The notes under the pieces: model-generated
What the model saw: only the letters and a program-made list of their open reading frames with translations
The model's database searches: none
Told to the model about the DNA's origin: nothing
Source: Eubacterium sp.
GTDB lineage: Bacteria > Bacillota > Clostridia > Lachnospirales > Lachnospiraceae
Length of the DNA stretch: 64,000 nt
Reading direction: 5' to 3'
Assembly: GCA_017430325.1 (NCBI GenBank)
Contig: JAFRNE010000005.1
Coordinates: 62,001-126,000, forward strand
Shown here: one piece after another, positions 8,763-19,131 of the stretch
Position numbering within the stretch: position 1 is the stretch's first letter
Layout of the letters: every line of letters begins with the position of its first letter
Made by a program: the position numbers and the translations under genes

Positions 8763-11210
8763 TCAGTGCTTCTTGAAGCTCACCTTGCCGTCCGTCACGC
8801 CTATGCTGATCTTGTCGCCTTCTGCGTAACCTTCCGCAAGTATAACCCTTGAAAGCTCGTCCTCGATATTTGTCTGAATGGCACGTCTGAGCGGTCTTGC
8901 ACCGTATTTTGGATCGTAGCCCTTCTCGAAGATGAAGTCCTTCAGCTTCTTACCATAGCTTATTGTGATACCGAGATTCTCCTTAGCGCGCTTCTTAAGC
9001 TCCTTAAGCATAAGGTCGGTGATATCCATAACATTTTCCTTAGAAAGGGATCTGAATACGATCACCTCGTCAATACGGTTGATGAACTCAGGTCTGAAGA
9101 ATCTCTTGATCTCCTCCATAACGCCTTCCTTCATCTCCTCATGCTCTCTGTCTGCGCTGTTATCAGTAACAAAGCCAAGGTGCTTTGCGTCAAGTATTCT
9201 CTCAGCGCCTGCATTCGAGGTCATTATTATTATTGAATTCTTGAAATTGACTCTGCGTCCATGCGAATCAGTGATAATACCATCGTCCAGAACCTGCAGC
9301 AGCACGTTCAGAACGTCCGGATGAGCCTTCTCTACCTCATCGAAAAGTATTACCGAATACGGATTCTTTCTGACCTTCTCAGAAAGCTGTCCGCCATCCT
9401 CAAAGCCTACATAGCCCGGAGGCGATCCGATAAGTCGTGAAACGCTGTATTTTTCCATATACTCGGACATATCAACGCGGATGATGCTGTGTTCGTCACC
9501 AAAAAGCACCTCTGCGAGAGCCTTGGAAAGCTCTGTCTTTCCAACACCTGTAGGACCGAGGAAGAGGAAGGTTCCGATAGGACGGTTCGGATTCTTAAGT
9601 CCGACCCTGCCTCTTCTGATAGCAGTCGAAACAGCATGCACTGCCTCTTCCTGCCCTATTACTCTTTCATGAAGCTTAGCCTCCAGCTTAAGGAGTCTGC
9701 CTGTCTCGGATTCGGTGATCCTTGAAACAGGTATCCTGGTCCAGATGGAAATAACATCGGCTATATCATCTTCGGTTATGATCATGTCTTCAGCATTTTC
9801 ATCCGGCTCAAGCATAGACTGAAGCTTCTTCTCTGCGCGGTCCAGCCTGCTCTTAACCTTTCCTGCCTCGTCAATATCATCCGAAGCAATAAGGTCCTCA
9901 AGCTCCTTCTGGAGAGCATTTATCTTATCTCTTTCCTTCTGAACCGAAGCGATGTCTGAAACAAAGCCAAGTCTCTTCTTGGCACCTGCCTCATCTATCA
10001 GATCGATCGCCTTATCCGGCAGAAATCTGTCATTTATATATCTTACAGAATAATCAACTGCAGCCTTAAGAGCAGTCTCATCATAGGTCACACCATGATG
10101 CTCCTCGTATCTGCTGCTGATACCCTTAAGAATCTCAACCGCCTCCTCAGGAGATGGTTCCTCAACCGTTACAGGCTGGAAACGTCTCTCAAGCGCGGCG
10201 TCCTTCTCTATATATTTTCTGTATTCGTTAAGTGTGGTCGCACCGATAACCTGTATTTCCCCTCTTGAAAGGGAAGGCTTAAGGATGTTGGATGCATCCA
10301 TAGCACCCTCTGCATTTCCGGCGCCAACAAGAGTGTGAAGCTCGTCGATGAAAAGGATGACGTTGCCCGCAGCCTTAACCTCGTTTATCGTTCTCTTAAT
10401 ACGTTCTTCGAACTCACCTCTGTATTTTGAGCCTGCAACCATACCTGAAAGATCCAGGCTCAGCACCTTCTTGTCCTTAAGGTTTGCAGGAACATTTCCG
10501 GCCTCGATAAGCTGTGCAAGACCTTCAACTATGGCAGTCTTACCAACTCCCGGCTCACCAACAAGACAGACATTGTTCTTCACACGTCTGGAAAGTATCT
10601 GCATGACTCTTCTCGTCTCATTATCTCTTCCGATAACCGGATCAAGATTTCCTCTTGCTGCTTCAGCATTGAGATTCCTGCTGTACTGATTAAGGGCAGG
10701 AGTTGCCGCCTTCGCACCGCTCTTCTTACTCTTAAGATGCGAAAATACAGTAAAGTCTCTCTTTGCATTCTCCGGATTAACACCGCAGGAAATAAGTATG
10801 TCGATATAGATCTTCTTAACACTGCATTTAAGCTTGTTAAGGATACCTATTACGCTGCTTCCGTCGGTCTTTATGAGCGCAAGAAGGATATGCTCGGTAC
10901 CGCATTTAAGTGCCCGGAGAGCATAAGCCTCCTTGGCTGCGTTATCAAGCACCTCTCGTGCCTTACCGGAATATTCACTGTCTCCTGAATTGAGAAGATC
11001 ATTTTTAATATCATGTGTTTCAGAAACTATATCGTATAACAGCTTCTCGTCTACCTGGTTCTTCTCGAGTATCTTGTAGGCTGTACCTGTTCTCGAGTTA
11101 TACAGACCATAGAGAATATGAGCTGTTTCTACAATACCGCCTAAGCTGTTTGCGATAACATGCGCCTGATTAAGAGATGCCTCAGCCGCATTTGTAAAAT
11201 CGTAATTCAA
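8763..11210 (-). CDS. clpC: ATP-dependent Clp protease ATP-binding subunit ClpC
   Basis: 815 residues: Clp N-terminal repeats (1-150), AAA-1 with Walker [10 protein letters not shown] and Walker [10 protein letters not shown], a short ClpC-type middle domain, AAA-2 with GPTGVGKTE and a D2-small C-terminal domain. The LGF tripeptide in the ClpP-binding loop (after DAKH) indicates that it docks to ClpP. It unfolds substrates for cytosolic proteolysis. The start is a TTG at 11210 with GGAGG 8 bases upstream. No CtsR-type operator and no mcsAB genes are next to it, unlike the Bacillus clpC operon. It lies 66 bases after purD in the same direction. Confidence 0.93.
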   Translation of the reverse strand: MNYDFTNAAEASLNQAHVIANSLGGIVETAHILYGLYNSRTGTAYKILEKNQVDEKLLYDIVSETHDIKNDLLNSGDSEYSGKAREVLDNAAKEAYALRALKCGTEHILLALIKTDGSSVIGILNKLKCSVKKIYIDILISCGVNPENAKRDFTVFSHLKSKKSGAKAATPALNQYSRNLNAEAARGNLDPVIGRDNETRRVMQILSRRVKNNVCLVGEPGVGKTAIVEGLAQLIEAGNVPANLKDKKVLSLDLSGMVAGSKYRGEFEERIKRTINEVKAAGNVILFIDELHTLVGAGNAEGAMDASNILKPSLSRGEIQVIGATTLNEYRKYIEKDAALERRFQPVTVEEPSPEEAVEILKGISSRYEEHHGVTYDETALKAAVDYSVRYINDRFLPDKAIDLIDEAGAKKRLGFVSDIASVQKERDKINALQKELEDLIASDDIDEAGKVKSRLDRAEKKLQSMLEPDENAEDMIITEDDIADVISIWTRIPVSRITESETGRLLKLEAKLHERVIGQEEAVHAVSTAIRRGRVGLKNPNRPIGTFLFLGPTGVGKTELSKALAEVLFGDEHSIIRVDMSEYMEKYSVSRLIGSPPGYVGFEDGGQLSEKVRKNPYSVILFDEVEKAHPDVLNVLLQVLDDGIITDSHGRRVNFKNSIIIMTSNAGAERILDAKHLGFVTDNSADREHEEMKEGVMEEIKRFFRPEFINRIDEVIVFRSLSKENVMDITDLMLKELKKRAKENLGITISYGKKLKDFIFEKGYDPKYGARPLRRAIQTNIEDELSRVILAEGYAEGDKISIGVTDGKVSFKKH

Positions 11211-11276
11211 GAGTATTACCTCCGTGAAAAAACCATAAACTCCGGTGCCCCGATACTGCCTTGCAGATCGTACAGA

Positions 11277-12548
11277 TTACTGCTCGTCTATAGCCTTTCC
11301 AATATCATGTCTCATGTATTTATTCTCAAAGCTTACCCATTCGGTAGCCTTATAAGCATTTGCTCTTGCTGTAAGAAGATCCGGTCCGAGAGCCGTGATT
11401 CCGATAACTCTGCCGCCGTTTGTTACAACCTTTCCATCCTTAAACTTTGTTCCAGAATGGAATGCGAAATATCCTTCCTTGTCCTTGAAGTTCTCAAGTC
11501 CTTCCATAGGAAAGCCCTTCTCGTAAGCAACAGGATAACCGTCAGATGCAAGCATTACACATACTGCTGCATTGTCTTCAAACTGAAGATCTATCTGATC
11601 AAGAGTACCGTCTGCACAGGCCTCCATAACATCGATGATGTCATTCTTCATACGAGGTATAACAACCTGAGCCTCAGGATCGCCGAAACGTGCATTGTAC
11701 TCAAGTACCTTTGGTCCGTTAGGTGTAAGCATAAGTCCACAGAAAAGAACACCCTTGAACTCTCTGCCCTCAGCCTTCATAGCGTCAATGGTTGGCTGAT
11801 AAATATTCTTCATACAGAAATCAGCGATCTCATCTGTATAGAATGGGCTTGGTGAAAATGTACCCATACCACCTGTATTAAGACCTGTATCATTATCTCC
11901 TGCTCTCTTATGATCCTGAGCAGAAGTCATAGGCTTGATAGTCTTGCCGTCGCTGTAGCAGAGAACAGAAACCTCGCGTCCTGTCATAAACTCTTCAACG
12001 ACCATTCTGTTACCAGCAGTACCAAACTTCTTATCCTGCATGATCTCCTTAACGCCGGCCTTAGCCTCTTCAAGTGTATTGCAGATAAGAACGCCCTTAC
12101 CAAGTGCAAGTCCGTCCGCCTTAAGAACTATAGGCATAGGAGCTGTCTCAAGATACTGAAGTGCCTTATCAGCATCATCGAAGGTCTCGTAAGCAGCTGA
12201 AGGAATATTGTATTTCTTCATAAGATCCTTAGAGAATGCCTTTGAAGCCTCGATTATGGCTGCATTCTTTCTAGGTCCGAAGGTCTTGATGCCTGCATCA
12301 AGAAATACATCTGCAATACCTGCTGCAAGAGGATCATCAGGAGCAACTATTACGAAGTCAACTTCCTTCTCCTTTGCAAATGCAAGAAGCTTCTCGCCAT
12401 CCATTACGGAAATATCAGCGCACTCAGCATAGTCAGCTATACCGGCATTTCCCGGTGCTGCATATATCTTTTCTACTCTAGGGCTCTTTGCAACTGCCCA
12501 TGTGATCGCATGTTCGCGGCCGCCGCCACCTACTATAAGTACTTTCAT
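11277..12548 (-). CDS. purD: Phosphoribosylamine-glycine ligase
   Basis: 423 residues, full length. The N-terminal KVLIVGGGGREHA loop, the ATP-grasp core (VLKADGLALGKGV) and the metal-binding end (LEYNARFGDPEAQVV) are characteristic. It catalyses step 2 of purine synthesis, joining glycine to phosphoribosylamine with ATP. It is the third gene of a purM-purN-purD run, 17 bases after purN, and shares their promoter at 14257-14285. Confidence 0.97.
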   Translation of the reverse strand: MKVLIVGGGGREHAITWAVAKSPRVEKIYAAPGNAGIADYAECADISVMDGEKLLAFAKEKEVDFVIVAPDDPLAAGIADVFLDAGIKTFGPRKNAAIIEASKAFSKDLMKKYNIPSAAYETFDDADKALQYLETAPMPIVLKADGLALGKGVLICNTLEEAKAGVKEIMQDKKFGTAGNRMVVEEFMTGREVSVLCYSDGKTIKPMTSAQDHKRAGDNDTGLNTGGMGTFSPSPFYTDEIADFCMKNIYQPTIDAMKAEGREFKGVLFCGLMLTPNGPKVLEYNARFGDPEAQVVIPRMKNDIIDVMEACADGTLDQIDLQFEDNAAVCVMLASDGYPVAYEKGFPMEGLENFKDKEGYFAFHSGTKFKDGKVVTNGGRVIGITALGPDLLTARANAYKATEWVSFENKYMRHDIGKAIDEQ

Positions 12549-12565
12549 TTCTTTCGTTCTCCTAT

Positions 12566-13165
12566 TTATTTAACAATAGTTCCATTCGCAATCATGTTTA
12601 TAGCTTCCGGAAGGATCTTCCATTCTGCCTGCTCCATTACACGTTTCTGGAGTACTTCAGGTGTATCACCAGGAAGAACCTCTACAGCCTTCTGAAGGAT
12701 GATCGGACCGGTATCAGTTCCCTTGTCAACAAAGTGAACTGTTGCTCCGGTAAGCTTCACGCCCCTCTTAAGAGCTGCCTCGTGAACCTTAAGTCCGTAA
12801 TATCCCGTTCCGCAGAAGGAAGGAATAAGTGACGGATGTATATTTATGATCTTATTCTCGTATTTATCTATCATTGCAGGAGGTATTACCACAAGGAAAC
12901 CTGCAAGTACGATAAGGTCAGGATTGAAGCTGTCAACCTTGGCAAGAAGTGCCTGATTGAACTCTTCTCTTGTAGCAAAATCCTTAGGCGAAACTACCGC
13001 ATTTGCTATACCTGCCTTCTCAGCTCTCTCGAGTGAAAATACGTTATAATTATTACTGATAACGCCGACTACCTCAGCGTTCTTAACTGTTCCGTCAGCT
13101 ATACGGTCAATTATGGCCTGAAGATTGGTTCCGCCGCCGGAAACAAGAGCTACTACTCTTAGCAT
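12566..13165 (-). CDS. purN: Phosphoribosylglycinamide formyltransferase
   Basis: 199 residues. It has SGGGTNLQAIID near the N terminus and the catalytic region INIHPSLIPSFCG with GATVHFVDKGTDTGPI downstream. These hold the Asn, His and Asp that transfer a formyl group from 10-formyl-THF to GAR. It overlaps purM by 7 bases, so the two are translationally coupled. Confidence 0.96.
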   Translation of the reverse strand: MLRVVALVSGGGTNLQAIIDRIADGTVKNAEVVGVISNNYNVFSLERAEKAGIANAVVSPKDFATREEFNQALLAKVDSFNPDLIVLAGFLVVIPPAMIDKYENKIINIHPSLIPSFCGTGYYGLKVHEAALKRGVKLTGATVHFVDKGTDTGPIILQKAVEVLPGDTPEVLQKRVMEQAEWKILPEAINMIANGTIVK

Positions 13166-14184
13166 AACTCTACTCCTTTTTCTCCTGCCTTAACTTCACC
13201 GATAACGTAAGCTGTATCCCCTGTAGATGCAAGTGCCTCAAGAACCGTATCCTTATCTGCTGGATCGATCGCAAGCACCATACCGATACCCATGTTGAAG
13301 GTATTGTACATCATCTTCTCCTCGATATCTCCGGTCTTCTGAAGAAGCTTGAAGATTGCAGGAACCTCATATGAATCCTTCTTAACAACAGCCTTAACGC
13401 CTTCAGGAAGCATACGTGGGATATTCTCGTAGAAACCACCACCTGTGATGTGGCTGCAGCCCTTAACAGTTACTCCTGCTGCCTTAACAGCCTTAAGTGC
13501 CTTAACATATATTCTTGTTGGCGCGATAAGTGCCTCGCCAAGTGTCTTGCCAAGTTCGTCATAATATGTATCAAGAGACTCCTTAGTCATCTCAAATACC
13601 TTTCTAACAAGCGAGAAGCCATTGCTGTGTACGCCTGTTGAAGCGATACCGATAAGCATATCGCCATCCTTTATATTTTCGCCTGTGATCATGTCCTTTC
13701 TGTCAACAACGCCTACAGCGAAGCCTGCAAGGTCATAATCGTCCTCCGGCATAAGTCCCGGATGCTCAGCAGTCTCACCGCCAACAAGAGCAGCCTCTGA
13801 CTGTCTGCAGCCCTCTGCAACACCACCGACTATTGTAGCTATCTTCTCAGGATAGTTCTTACCGCAGGCAATATAGTCAAGGAAGAAAAGCGGTTCTCCG
13901 CCTGAACATGCAATATCATTTACACACATGGCAACAGCATCGATACCGATAGTATCATGCTTATCCATGAGAAATGCCAGCTTAACCTTGGTTCCGCATC
14001 CATCAGTACCTGAAAGCAGTACAGGATCCTCCATCTCCTTGATCTTTGCAAGACTGAAAGCACCTGCAAATCCGCCTATGCCGCCCAGAACCTCCGGACG
14101 TACCGTACTCTTAACGGCATCCTTCATAAGCTCGACTGATCTGTATCCTGCTTCAATATCAACTCCGGCATTCTTGTAATCCAT
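13159..14184 (-). CDS. purM: Phosphoribosylformylglycinamidine cyclo-ligase
   Basis: 341 residues with the AIR-synthase signature (GGIGGFAGAFSL, LLSGTDGCGTKVK, DIACSGGEPLFFLDY). It closes the imidazole ring in purine synthesis. It is the first gene of the purMND unit and has AGGAGG ahead of its ATG. The leader of about 65 bases contains one small perfect hairpin (14219-14237) but nothing resembling a purine riboswitch or a Pur box. Confidence 0.97.
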   Translation of the reverse strand: MDYKNAGVDIEAGYRSVELMKDAVKSTVRPEVLGGIGGFAGAFSLAKIKEMEDPVLLSGTDGCGTKVKLAFLMDKHDTIGIDAVAMCVNDIACSGGEPLFFLDYIACGKNYPEKIATIVGGVAEGCRQSEAALVGGETAEHPGLMPEDDYDLAGFAVGVVDRKDMITGENIKDGDMLIGIASTGVHSNGFSLVRKVFEMTKESLDTYYDELGKTLGEALIAPTRIYVKALKAVKAAGVTVKGCSHITGGGFYENIPRMLPEGVKAVVKKDSYEVPAIFKLLQKTGDIEEKMMYNTFNMGIGMVLAIDPADKDTVLEALASTGDTAYVIGEVKAGEKGVELC

Positions 14185-14256
14185 CTTTTTTCCTCCTAAG
14201 CAGTTATGTTTAAACTCCGGTCATCCCTTTGATGACCCACTAATAATTCCACAAGT

Positions 14257-14285
14257 ATTATAGAGTAAATACCCTGTTTTGTAAA
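14257..14285 (-). promoter_or_regulatory. Promoter of purMND
   Basis: TTTACA (14280-14285), a 17-base spacer and TATAAT (14257-14262). A 7-bp hairpin (14219-14225 / 14231-14237) follows in the leader. It is too short and lacks a U-tract, so it is not an attenuator by itself. Confidence 0.75.
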
Positions 14286-14341
14286 CCGAAAAACCTACGC
14301 TTTATTATTTGTAAATTTACTGTAAACTTCTTATTATTCAC

Positions 14342-14370
14342 TTGTTTATTATGCTGTATCATGTTAAAAT
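14342..14370 (+). promoter_or_regulatory. Promoter of the sensor-diguanylate cyclase gene
   Basis: TTGTTT (14342-14347), a 17-base spacer and TAAAAT (14365-14370), with about 40 bases to the GTG start. It is divergent from the purMND promoter. Confidence 0.55.
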
Positions 14371-14415
14371 TTTTGTGGAGAATTTGTTGAAAATACACAT
14401 GGTGGGGGTATTTCA

Positions 14416-16725
14416 GTGAAGAACAACAGACCTACAATAGGTTTTTTTACATGTCATCTCGATAACAGCTATGCTATCGAGGTCTGTAAGGGTGTTATGT
14501 ATGCCGCAAAAGAGGCAGACATCAACCTTGTCATATTTCCGGGAATGTTTCTCAATGCAACCTACAACGATCCGGTAAATGCCCGTTTTGACTATCAGTA
14601 CAATTCTATATTTTACTATGCAACTCCCGAGACTCTTGATGCGATCATCGTGTCGATAGGTTCGATCGGTAGTTTTCTTTCGGTGCAGGATAAAAAGGCC
14701 TTTCTGGATCATTTCAAGGTTCCGGTACTCACTCTTGAGATCGAGGTTCCGGGCTATCCATGTCTCTATACCGAAAGCTCGACAGGTATGCGTGAGGTCG
14801 TTGAGCATATCATCAAGGGTCACAAGAAATCAAAGATCGGCTTCGTCAGCGGACGTCTTGAGAATGCAGATGCCATAGAGCGTTTTGATGTGTATAAACA
14901 GGTTCTTAAGGAAAATAATATTGAATACAACGAGAAGCTTGTGGCTTACGGTGATTTCTCAGAATTTACCGAGGATATCGTTGGCAAGCTCCTCGATGAC
15001 AATCCCGGCATAGAAGCCATTGTATTTGCAAATGACCAGATGGCCATCGGCGGCTACAAGGCTATCAACAAGAGAGGTCTGGAAATAGGCAAGGATATCC
15101 TTGTTACGGGCTTTGATAACTCTATCATCTCCCTCAGCCAGTTCCCTCCTCTTACAACTGTCGACAACAATCTTATGGATCTCGGCTATCATTCGATCTA
15201 TCAGTCACTGGAGCTTCTGAATACCGGTAAGACCAGTAAGAATGTGCTTCATTCACAGTACATTCCGCGTCAGTCCTGCCCTGCAGATCCACTTGCCGAG
15301 CGAAACTTTATAGACAAGATAAATACAGTCATTAACGGTATCGACAGCATCTCACTTCTCAACTGCTTCAAGGATTTCTATATGAAGGAGTATCTTGATT
15401 CCTTCTTTGCCGAAAAGCTTTTTGAGAGACTTGATCCATTCTTCCTGATGTTTGCCGAGATAGCCACCGGTCAGTATAATAAATACAATACCGATGATGT
15501 GGTAAGCATGCTTAACAGGCTATACAGGGACCCTATCATCCAGCATTATTTCTCACATACCAGAATGACAAATGCTATTGCCAAACTGTCAGAATGCCTG
15601 ACTCTCCTTCAAATGGATGAGCATCTGAAAACCCGGCTTTCTGAATTCTTCACCGTTGCGGTACTGCAGCTTTCATACAATCTGGGAAGAAGCAATTACG
15701 ACGAAATGAATGCCCGCAAGAAGAGCATCTGGGATTCGGAAAATATCACTAAGGATACTCTCATCTCAAGCGGCAATGAGAACCAGTGCTTCTATCTGAT
15801 ACTCGATAAGCTGAATCAGAAGGGCTTTACAAGCTCATACATATATCTTTATAACAAGAATCCGGCTCATCAGCTTTCAGACGGTTTCTGGACCGTTCCT
15901 GAGACTATCATATTTGAAGCCTGCTCTTTCAAACAGAAGATCCATACCTTCGGGCACGAAAATATTATCGAGACCTCGAAGATATTTGATAACGAATACA
16001 CTGAACAGGATAAACGTTCTACACTTGTAATAACACCTATCTTTACAAACGAGGAGCAGCATGGTCTCTTCGTATGTGAAGCGGATCTTGATACCTTCGG
16101 TCATGTATATTCAAGCTGTCTGCAGCTTGGAACCTCGCTTAAGTTTATCTCTCTGATCAAACAGCAGCATGCTATCCAGAGCAGACTTGAAGCGACCATG
16201 AATGAGATAAGCGTTAAGAATGACCTTCTGAATACGCTTTATATCACTGATGAGCTGACCAAGCTCTATAACAGACACGGATTCTTCGATGCAACGCAGG
16301 AAAGCCTGGCAAACCCTTACAATTCAGGTCACAGGGCACTCTTCGCTTACATCGATATGGATAACCTGAAGCAGGTAAATGATATCTTCGGTCATAAGGA
16401 AGGCGACTTTGCTCTTAAGAGTATTGCTGATACTCTCAGGGCAAGCTTCCCAAGCGGTTCGATAATAGCCCGCTTCGGCGGTGACGAGTTTGTTGCCTTC
16501 AGCATGGATATCGACGAGGACAGTATTAACAGGATCACAAAGAATCTGGAAGAGAATTCACAGATCGTAAACGATACCTGCGAGAAACCATATTACATCG
16601 AGATCAGCTGTGGTTTCACTGATTTCATCAGCAGACCTGACCTGAGACTCGAAGACGTAATGATCAAGGCTGACGAAGCTTTGTACGTTAATAAACGTTA
16701 CAAGAGAAAATCTGTACAGAAATGA
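14416..16725 (+). CDS. LacI-type ligand-sensor domain fused to a diguanylate cyclase (GGDEF)
   Basis: 769 residues from a GTG start with a G-rich ribosome site. Residues 1 to about 295 form a periplasmic-binding-fold domain like those of LacI/GalR regulators (IGFFTCHLDNSYAIEVCKGV ... FANDQMAIGGYKAI ... VTGFDNS). There is no DNA-binding helix-turn-helix before it and no signal peptide, so it should sense a cytosolic ligand. A helical and GAF-like middle region follows, then a GGDEF domain with RFGGDEF at 686-692. The position of the inhibitory RxxD site holds PSGS, so product inhibition is probably absent. It should make cyclic-di-GMP in response to a small molecule, perhaps a sugar. The gene stands alone with its own promoter and terminator. 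Confidence 0.88.
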   Translation: MKNNRPTIGFFTCHLDNSYAIEVCKGVMYAAKEADINLVIFPGMFLNATYNDPVNARFDYQYNSIFYYATPETLDAIIVSIGSIGSFLSVQDKKAFLDHFKVPVLTLEIEVPGYPCLYTESSTGMREVVEHIIKGHKKSKIGFVSGRLENADAIERFDVYKQVLKENNIEYNEKLVAYGDFSEFTEDIVGKLLDDNPGIEAIVFANDQMAIGGYKAINKRGLEIGKDILVTGFDNSIISLSQFPPLTTVDNNLMDLGYHSIYQSLELLNTGKTSKNVLHSQYIPRQSCPADPLAERNFIDKINTVINGIDSISLLNCFKDFYMKEYLDSFFAEKLFERLDPFFLMFAEIATGQYNKYNTDDVVSMLNRLYRDPIIQHYFSHTRMTNAIAKLSECLTLLQMDEHLKTRLSEFFTVAVLQLSYNLGRSNYDEMNARKKSIWDSENITKDTLISSGNENQCFYLILDKLNQKGFTSSYIYLYNKNPAHQLSDGFWTVPETIIFEACSFKQKIHTFGHENIIETSKIFDNEYTEQDKRSTLVITPIFTNEEQHGLFVCEADLDTFGHVYSSCLQLGTSLKFISLIKQQHAIQSRLEATMNEISVKNDLLNTLYITDELTKLYNRHGFFDATQESLANPYNSGHRALFAYIDMDNLKQVNDIFGHKEGDFALKSIADTLRASFPSGSIIARFGGDEFVAFSMDIDEDSINRITKNLEENSQIVNDTCEKPYYIEISCGFTDFISRPDLRLEDVMIKADEALYVNKRYKRKSVQK

Positions 16726-16732
16726 CATTAAT

Positions 16733-16764
16733 AAAAGCATGGCGGTATATTCTGCCATGCTTTA
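16733..16764 (+). terminator. Terminator of the diguanylate cyclase gene
   Basis: Arms AAAGCATGGC / GCCATGCTTT are followed by TATTTATA, beginning 7 bases after the stop. Confidence 0.75.
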
Positions 16765-16789
16765 TTTATACTCAAAAAGCCAAAAATAT

Positions 16790-16834
16790 AAAACCTCCCA
16801 CAAGCGTAGATAAGTCGCCATGCGGGAGGTTTTT
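16790..16834 (-). terminator. Terminator of metF
   Basis: 10-bp arms AAAACCTCCC / GGGAGGTTTT (16790-16799 and 16824-16833). Leftward RNA ends in GGUUUUAUAUUUUU. It lies just after the metF stop. Confidence 0.8.
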
Positions 16835-16849
16835 ATATCATTAACGTAT

Positions 16850-17701
16850 TTAAACGACAGCCTCGTAGATCTCACGAGTTACGTCTGATTTGTTCATACA
16901 ATAGATATGGATTCCGTCAACACCATGCTCAAGAAGGTCCTCAACCTGATTGATTGCATATTCGATACCGGCCTTCTTAAGTGAGATCGGATCGTCGGAA
17001 TATTTTGCGATCATATTACTGAGCTTTGTAGGTATTGATGAACCCGAAAGCGTAACGCTGGTTCCAAGCTGTCTTGCAGCAGTTATCGGCATGATACCGG
17101 CATGAACTATCGCTTTAACCCCTGCCTTGTCCAGTCTGTCAAGAAAGCTGTAATATTTTTCATTATCGAAGAACATCTGTGAAATAAGATCATCTGCACC
17201 GAGATCAACCTTATGCCTCAGGAATCTGATATCCTCTTCAACCGAAGCTGCTTCAGGATGCTTCTCAGGATAGCAGGCTGCTGCGATACGGAAGAAATCG
17301 TCCTTATTGATCTCTTCGATAAGGTCTGATGCATGCTTATAATGTCTCGCCTCAAACTCCTCTTCAGTCATATCTCTTGGCTTGTCACCGCGAAGTGCAA
17401 GTATCCTGTTAACGTTCTTTTTCTTAAGCTCAGCCATGAGATCAGCCAGCTTCTCAGGAGTCACACCCGCTGCCGTAACATGGGCAAGCGCCTGAACCTC
17501 ACAGATATTTTCAATGTATGAAGCTATGGTCGCAGTCTTCTTGCTGTTGCTTCCGCCTGCACCGTAGGTAACGCTTATAAAATCAGGACTGAGGAGCTTC
17601 AGCTCATCCAGAGTTTTATATATCTCATACATATCTTCATTTCTCTTTGGAGGAAATACCTCGCAAGAGAACTCTATCTTCTTACCATTCTTCTCGATCA
17701 T
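16850..17701 (-). CDS. metF: 5,10-Methylenetetrahydrofolate reductase
   Basis: 283 residues of the TIM-barrel MTHFR family: SCEVFPPK (catalytic Glu) near the N terminus, SVTYGAGGS, RGDKPRD and GADDLISQMFFD. It reduces methylene-THF to methyl-THF for methionine synthesis or one-carbon flux using bound FAD. A GGGGAC ribosome site precedes ATG 17701. The 169 bases upstream are AT-rich with a small inverted repeat (17741-17760). I see no SAM riboswitch there. Confidence 0.95.
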   Translation of the reverse strand: MIEKNGKKIEFSCEVFPPKRNEDMYEIYKTLDELKLLSPDFISVTYGAGGSNSKKTATIASYIENICEVQALAHVTAAGVTPEKLADLMAELKKKNVNRILALRGDKPRDMTEEEFEARHYKHASDLIEEINKDDFFRIAAACYPEKHPEAASVEEDIRFLRHKVDLGADDLISQMFFDNEKYYSFLDRLDKAGVKAIVHAGIMPITAARQLGTSVTLSGSSIPTKLSNMIAKYSDDPISLKKAGIEYAINQVEDLLEHGVDGIHIYCMNKSDVTREIYEAVV

Positions 17702-17870
17702 TATTTTTGTCCCCTGTCTTCTTCACTTATAGTAATTACCAATAGCCGATGATAGCTATTGTATACTATTCGACCGGTTATAACCATAACGAACATCCTA
17801 TAGCTCATTATAGTCGTAGCCTATAACAAGCCCATATTTTCCATCGTTGTTAACAATACAAATATATTAT

Positions 17871-18293
17871 TTATTCATCCTTCACAACAAGGCTCTCAAG
17901 CACTGCATAGAGCTCAGGGAAGTTTCTCTTCATATTCATTGGTCTGAATCCAGTATCAACAAATGCATGGCTTGAAGTTGCCTCACAGCGAATCTCCCCG
18001 CTTTTCGCATCTTTTATCTCATAGCTGAGGGAGAATCTCACAGGAGTAAGCTTCGTGATCTTTGGAGTGACTACTATGGTATCGCCGTAGTGTACAGCAA
18101 AGATGTATTTGCAGCTTATATCGAGAACCGGGATGATGATCCCCTTCTCTTCCATTGCAGCATAATCAAGTCCTACCTGCTCCATAAGATCGAGACGAGC
18201 CTCTTCCATGAATCTTACATAGTTTGAATGATGAACGACCTGCATCTGGTCGGTTTCATAATAATTAATCTTTCTTGTGTATGGTGTTAGCAT
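17871..18293 (-). CDS. Acyl-CoA thioesterase, 4HBT/YbgC family
   Basis: 140 residues with a single hot-dog domain. The motif YETDQMQVVHHSNYVRFMEEAR near the N terminus matches the YbgC/FadM active-site helix, with the catalytic Asp at the start of the helix. It should hydrolyse acyl-CoA or acyl-ACP; chain length cannot be told from the sequence. The start overlaps the end of the coiled-coil gene by 29 bases and no later Met fits, so it is the last gene of a three-gene unit. Confidence 0.88.
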   Translation of the reverse strand: MLTPYTRKINYYETDQMQVVHHSNYVRFMEEARLDLMEQVGLDYAAMEEKGIIIPVLDISCKYIFAVHYGDTIVVTPKITKLTPVRFSLSYEIKDAKSGEIRCEATSSHAFVDTGFRPMNMKRNFPELYAVLESLVVKDE

Positions 18294-19116
18294 TTTTATC
18301 TACCTTCTTAGCCTTTATCTTCCTGATATCATCGGCTTCTTCGCGCTTTATCTGTATCTTCTTCTGCGTTCTGTCAGGGTTGATGACAGGTTTCTCCTTC
18401 TCCTCTTCTTTGAAGGCTGTATCATCATCGAATCTGATCTGGAACTGAGTCAGAGCCTCCTGCTCCTTAGACTTCTGCTTAGCCTTCTCGATGTAGATCT
18501 CATTTGAAAGAAGCTGGCTCAGCTCAAGTATCTGACTGTATCTGTCCTGTTTGCTGAGCTCTGAAAGATTGCTCACAAGCTCATTCTTATTATTTGAAAT
18601 ATTCTGCAGCTTCTCCTTAAGAACATGAGTCGTCTTCAGGTATTCAAGCTCGATCTGCTCGTACGCATTCTTGATCAGCTGATCCACCTCTGTAAGCATC
18701 TCATCCGTGTAAATAAGTGAAGCAGCATAAATATCATTTGCTGTCCTGAGAGCGTTCTTCTCATCCTTGGTAAGGTCGCTTGCCTTGAATGGAAGCACCT
18801 CATCCTTACGTCTCTTGGAAACCCTTATGCGGCTTGCATTTTTCTCAGCTTCATAAACAATCCCTTCAGCCTTCTCTTCAGCTTCCTTGATGATCGCAGC
18901 TCTCTTGTCATTTATCTCTCTATAGCTTTTCAGCTCATTTTTCATAATCATTTCAAGGCTTGTCAGCTTGTCTATAAACTCATCTCTGTTTATAACAACC
19001 TTGCCCTGTGAAAGCGGCATAGTCTGGGCACTCATAACATCCTTGATCAGCTCTTCCACAAGAGTCTCCGCCCTGCCTTCTTCACGCTTATCTATATTAG
19101 TTCTGTCGTTCTTCAT
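18265..19116 (-). CDS. Coiled-coil protein of unknown function
   Basis: 283 residues, highly charged, with no signal peptide or membrane helix. Long heptad-like helices run from about 40 to 215 (KAAIIKEAEEKAEGIVYEAEKNASRI). They resemble DivIVA- or V-ATPase subunit E/H-like stalk proteins, but no family signature is clear. The C-terminal 60 residues are Lys/Glu-rich and probably disordered. It lies between a glycosyltransferase and a thioesterase and overlaps the latter. A scaffold role near the membrane is possible but not shown. Confidence 0.6.
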   Translation of the reverse strand: MKNDRTNIDKREEGRAETLVEELIKDVMSAQTMPLSQGKVVINRDEFIDKLTSLEMIMKNELKSYREINDKRAAIIKEAEEKAEGIVYEAEKNASRIRVSKRRKDEVLPFKASDLTKDEKNALRTANDIYAASLIYTDEMLTEVDQLIKNAYEQIELEYLKTTHVLKEKLQNISNNKNELVSNLSELSKQDRYSQILELSQLLSNEIYIEKAKQKSKEQEALTQFQIRFDDDTAFKEEEKEKPVINPDRTQKKIQIKREEADDIRKIKAKKVDKNANTIHKKD

Positions 19117-19131
19117 AAATCCTCCGTGATA

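Noticed and set aside
14185..14250. Purine riboswitch in the purM leader.
   Set aside because: Only a single 7-bp hairpin is present and no conserved junction is visible.
16990..17870. SAM riboswitch upstream of metF.
   Set aside because: I looked for the usual paired stems and found only one small inverted repeat (17741-17760) in AT-rich DNA.
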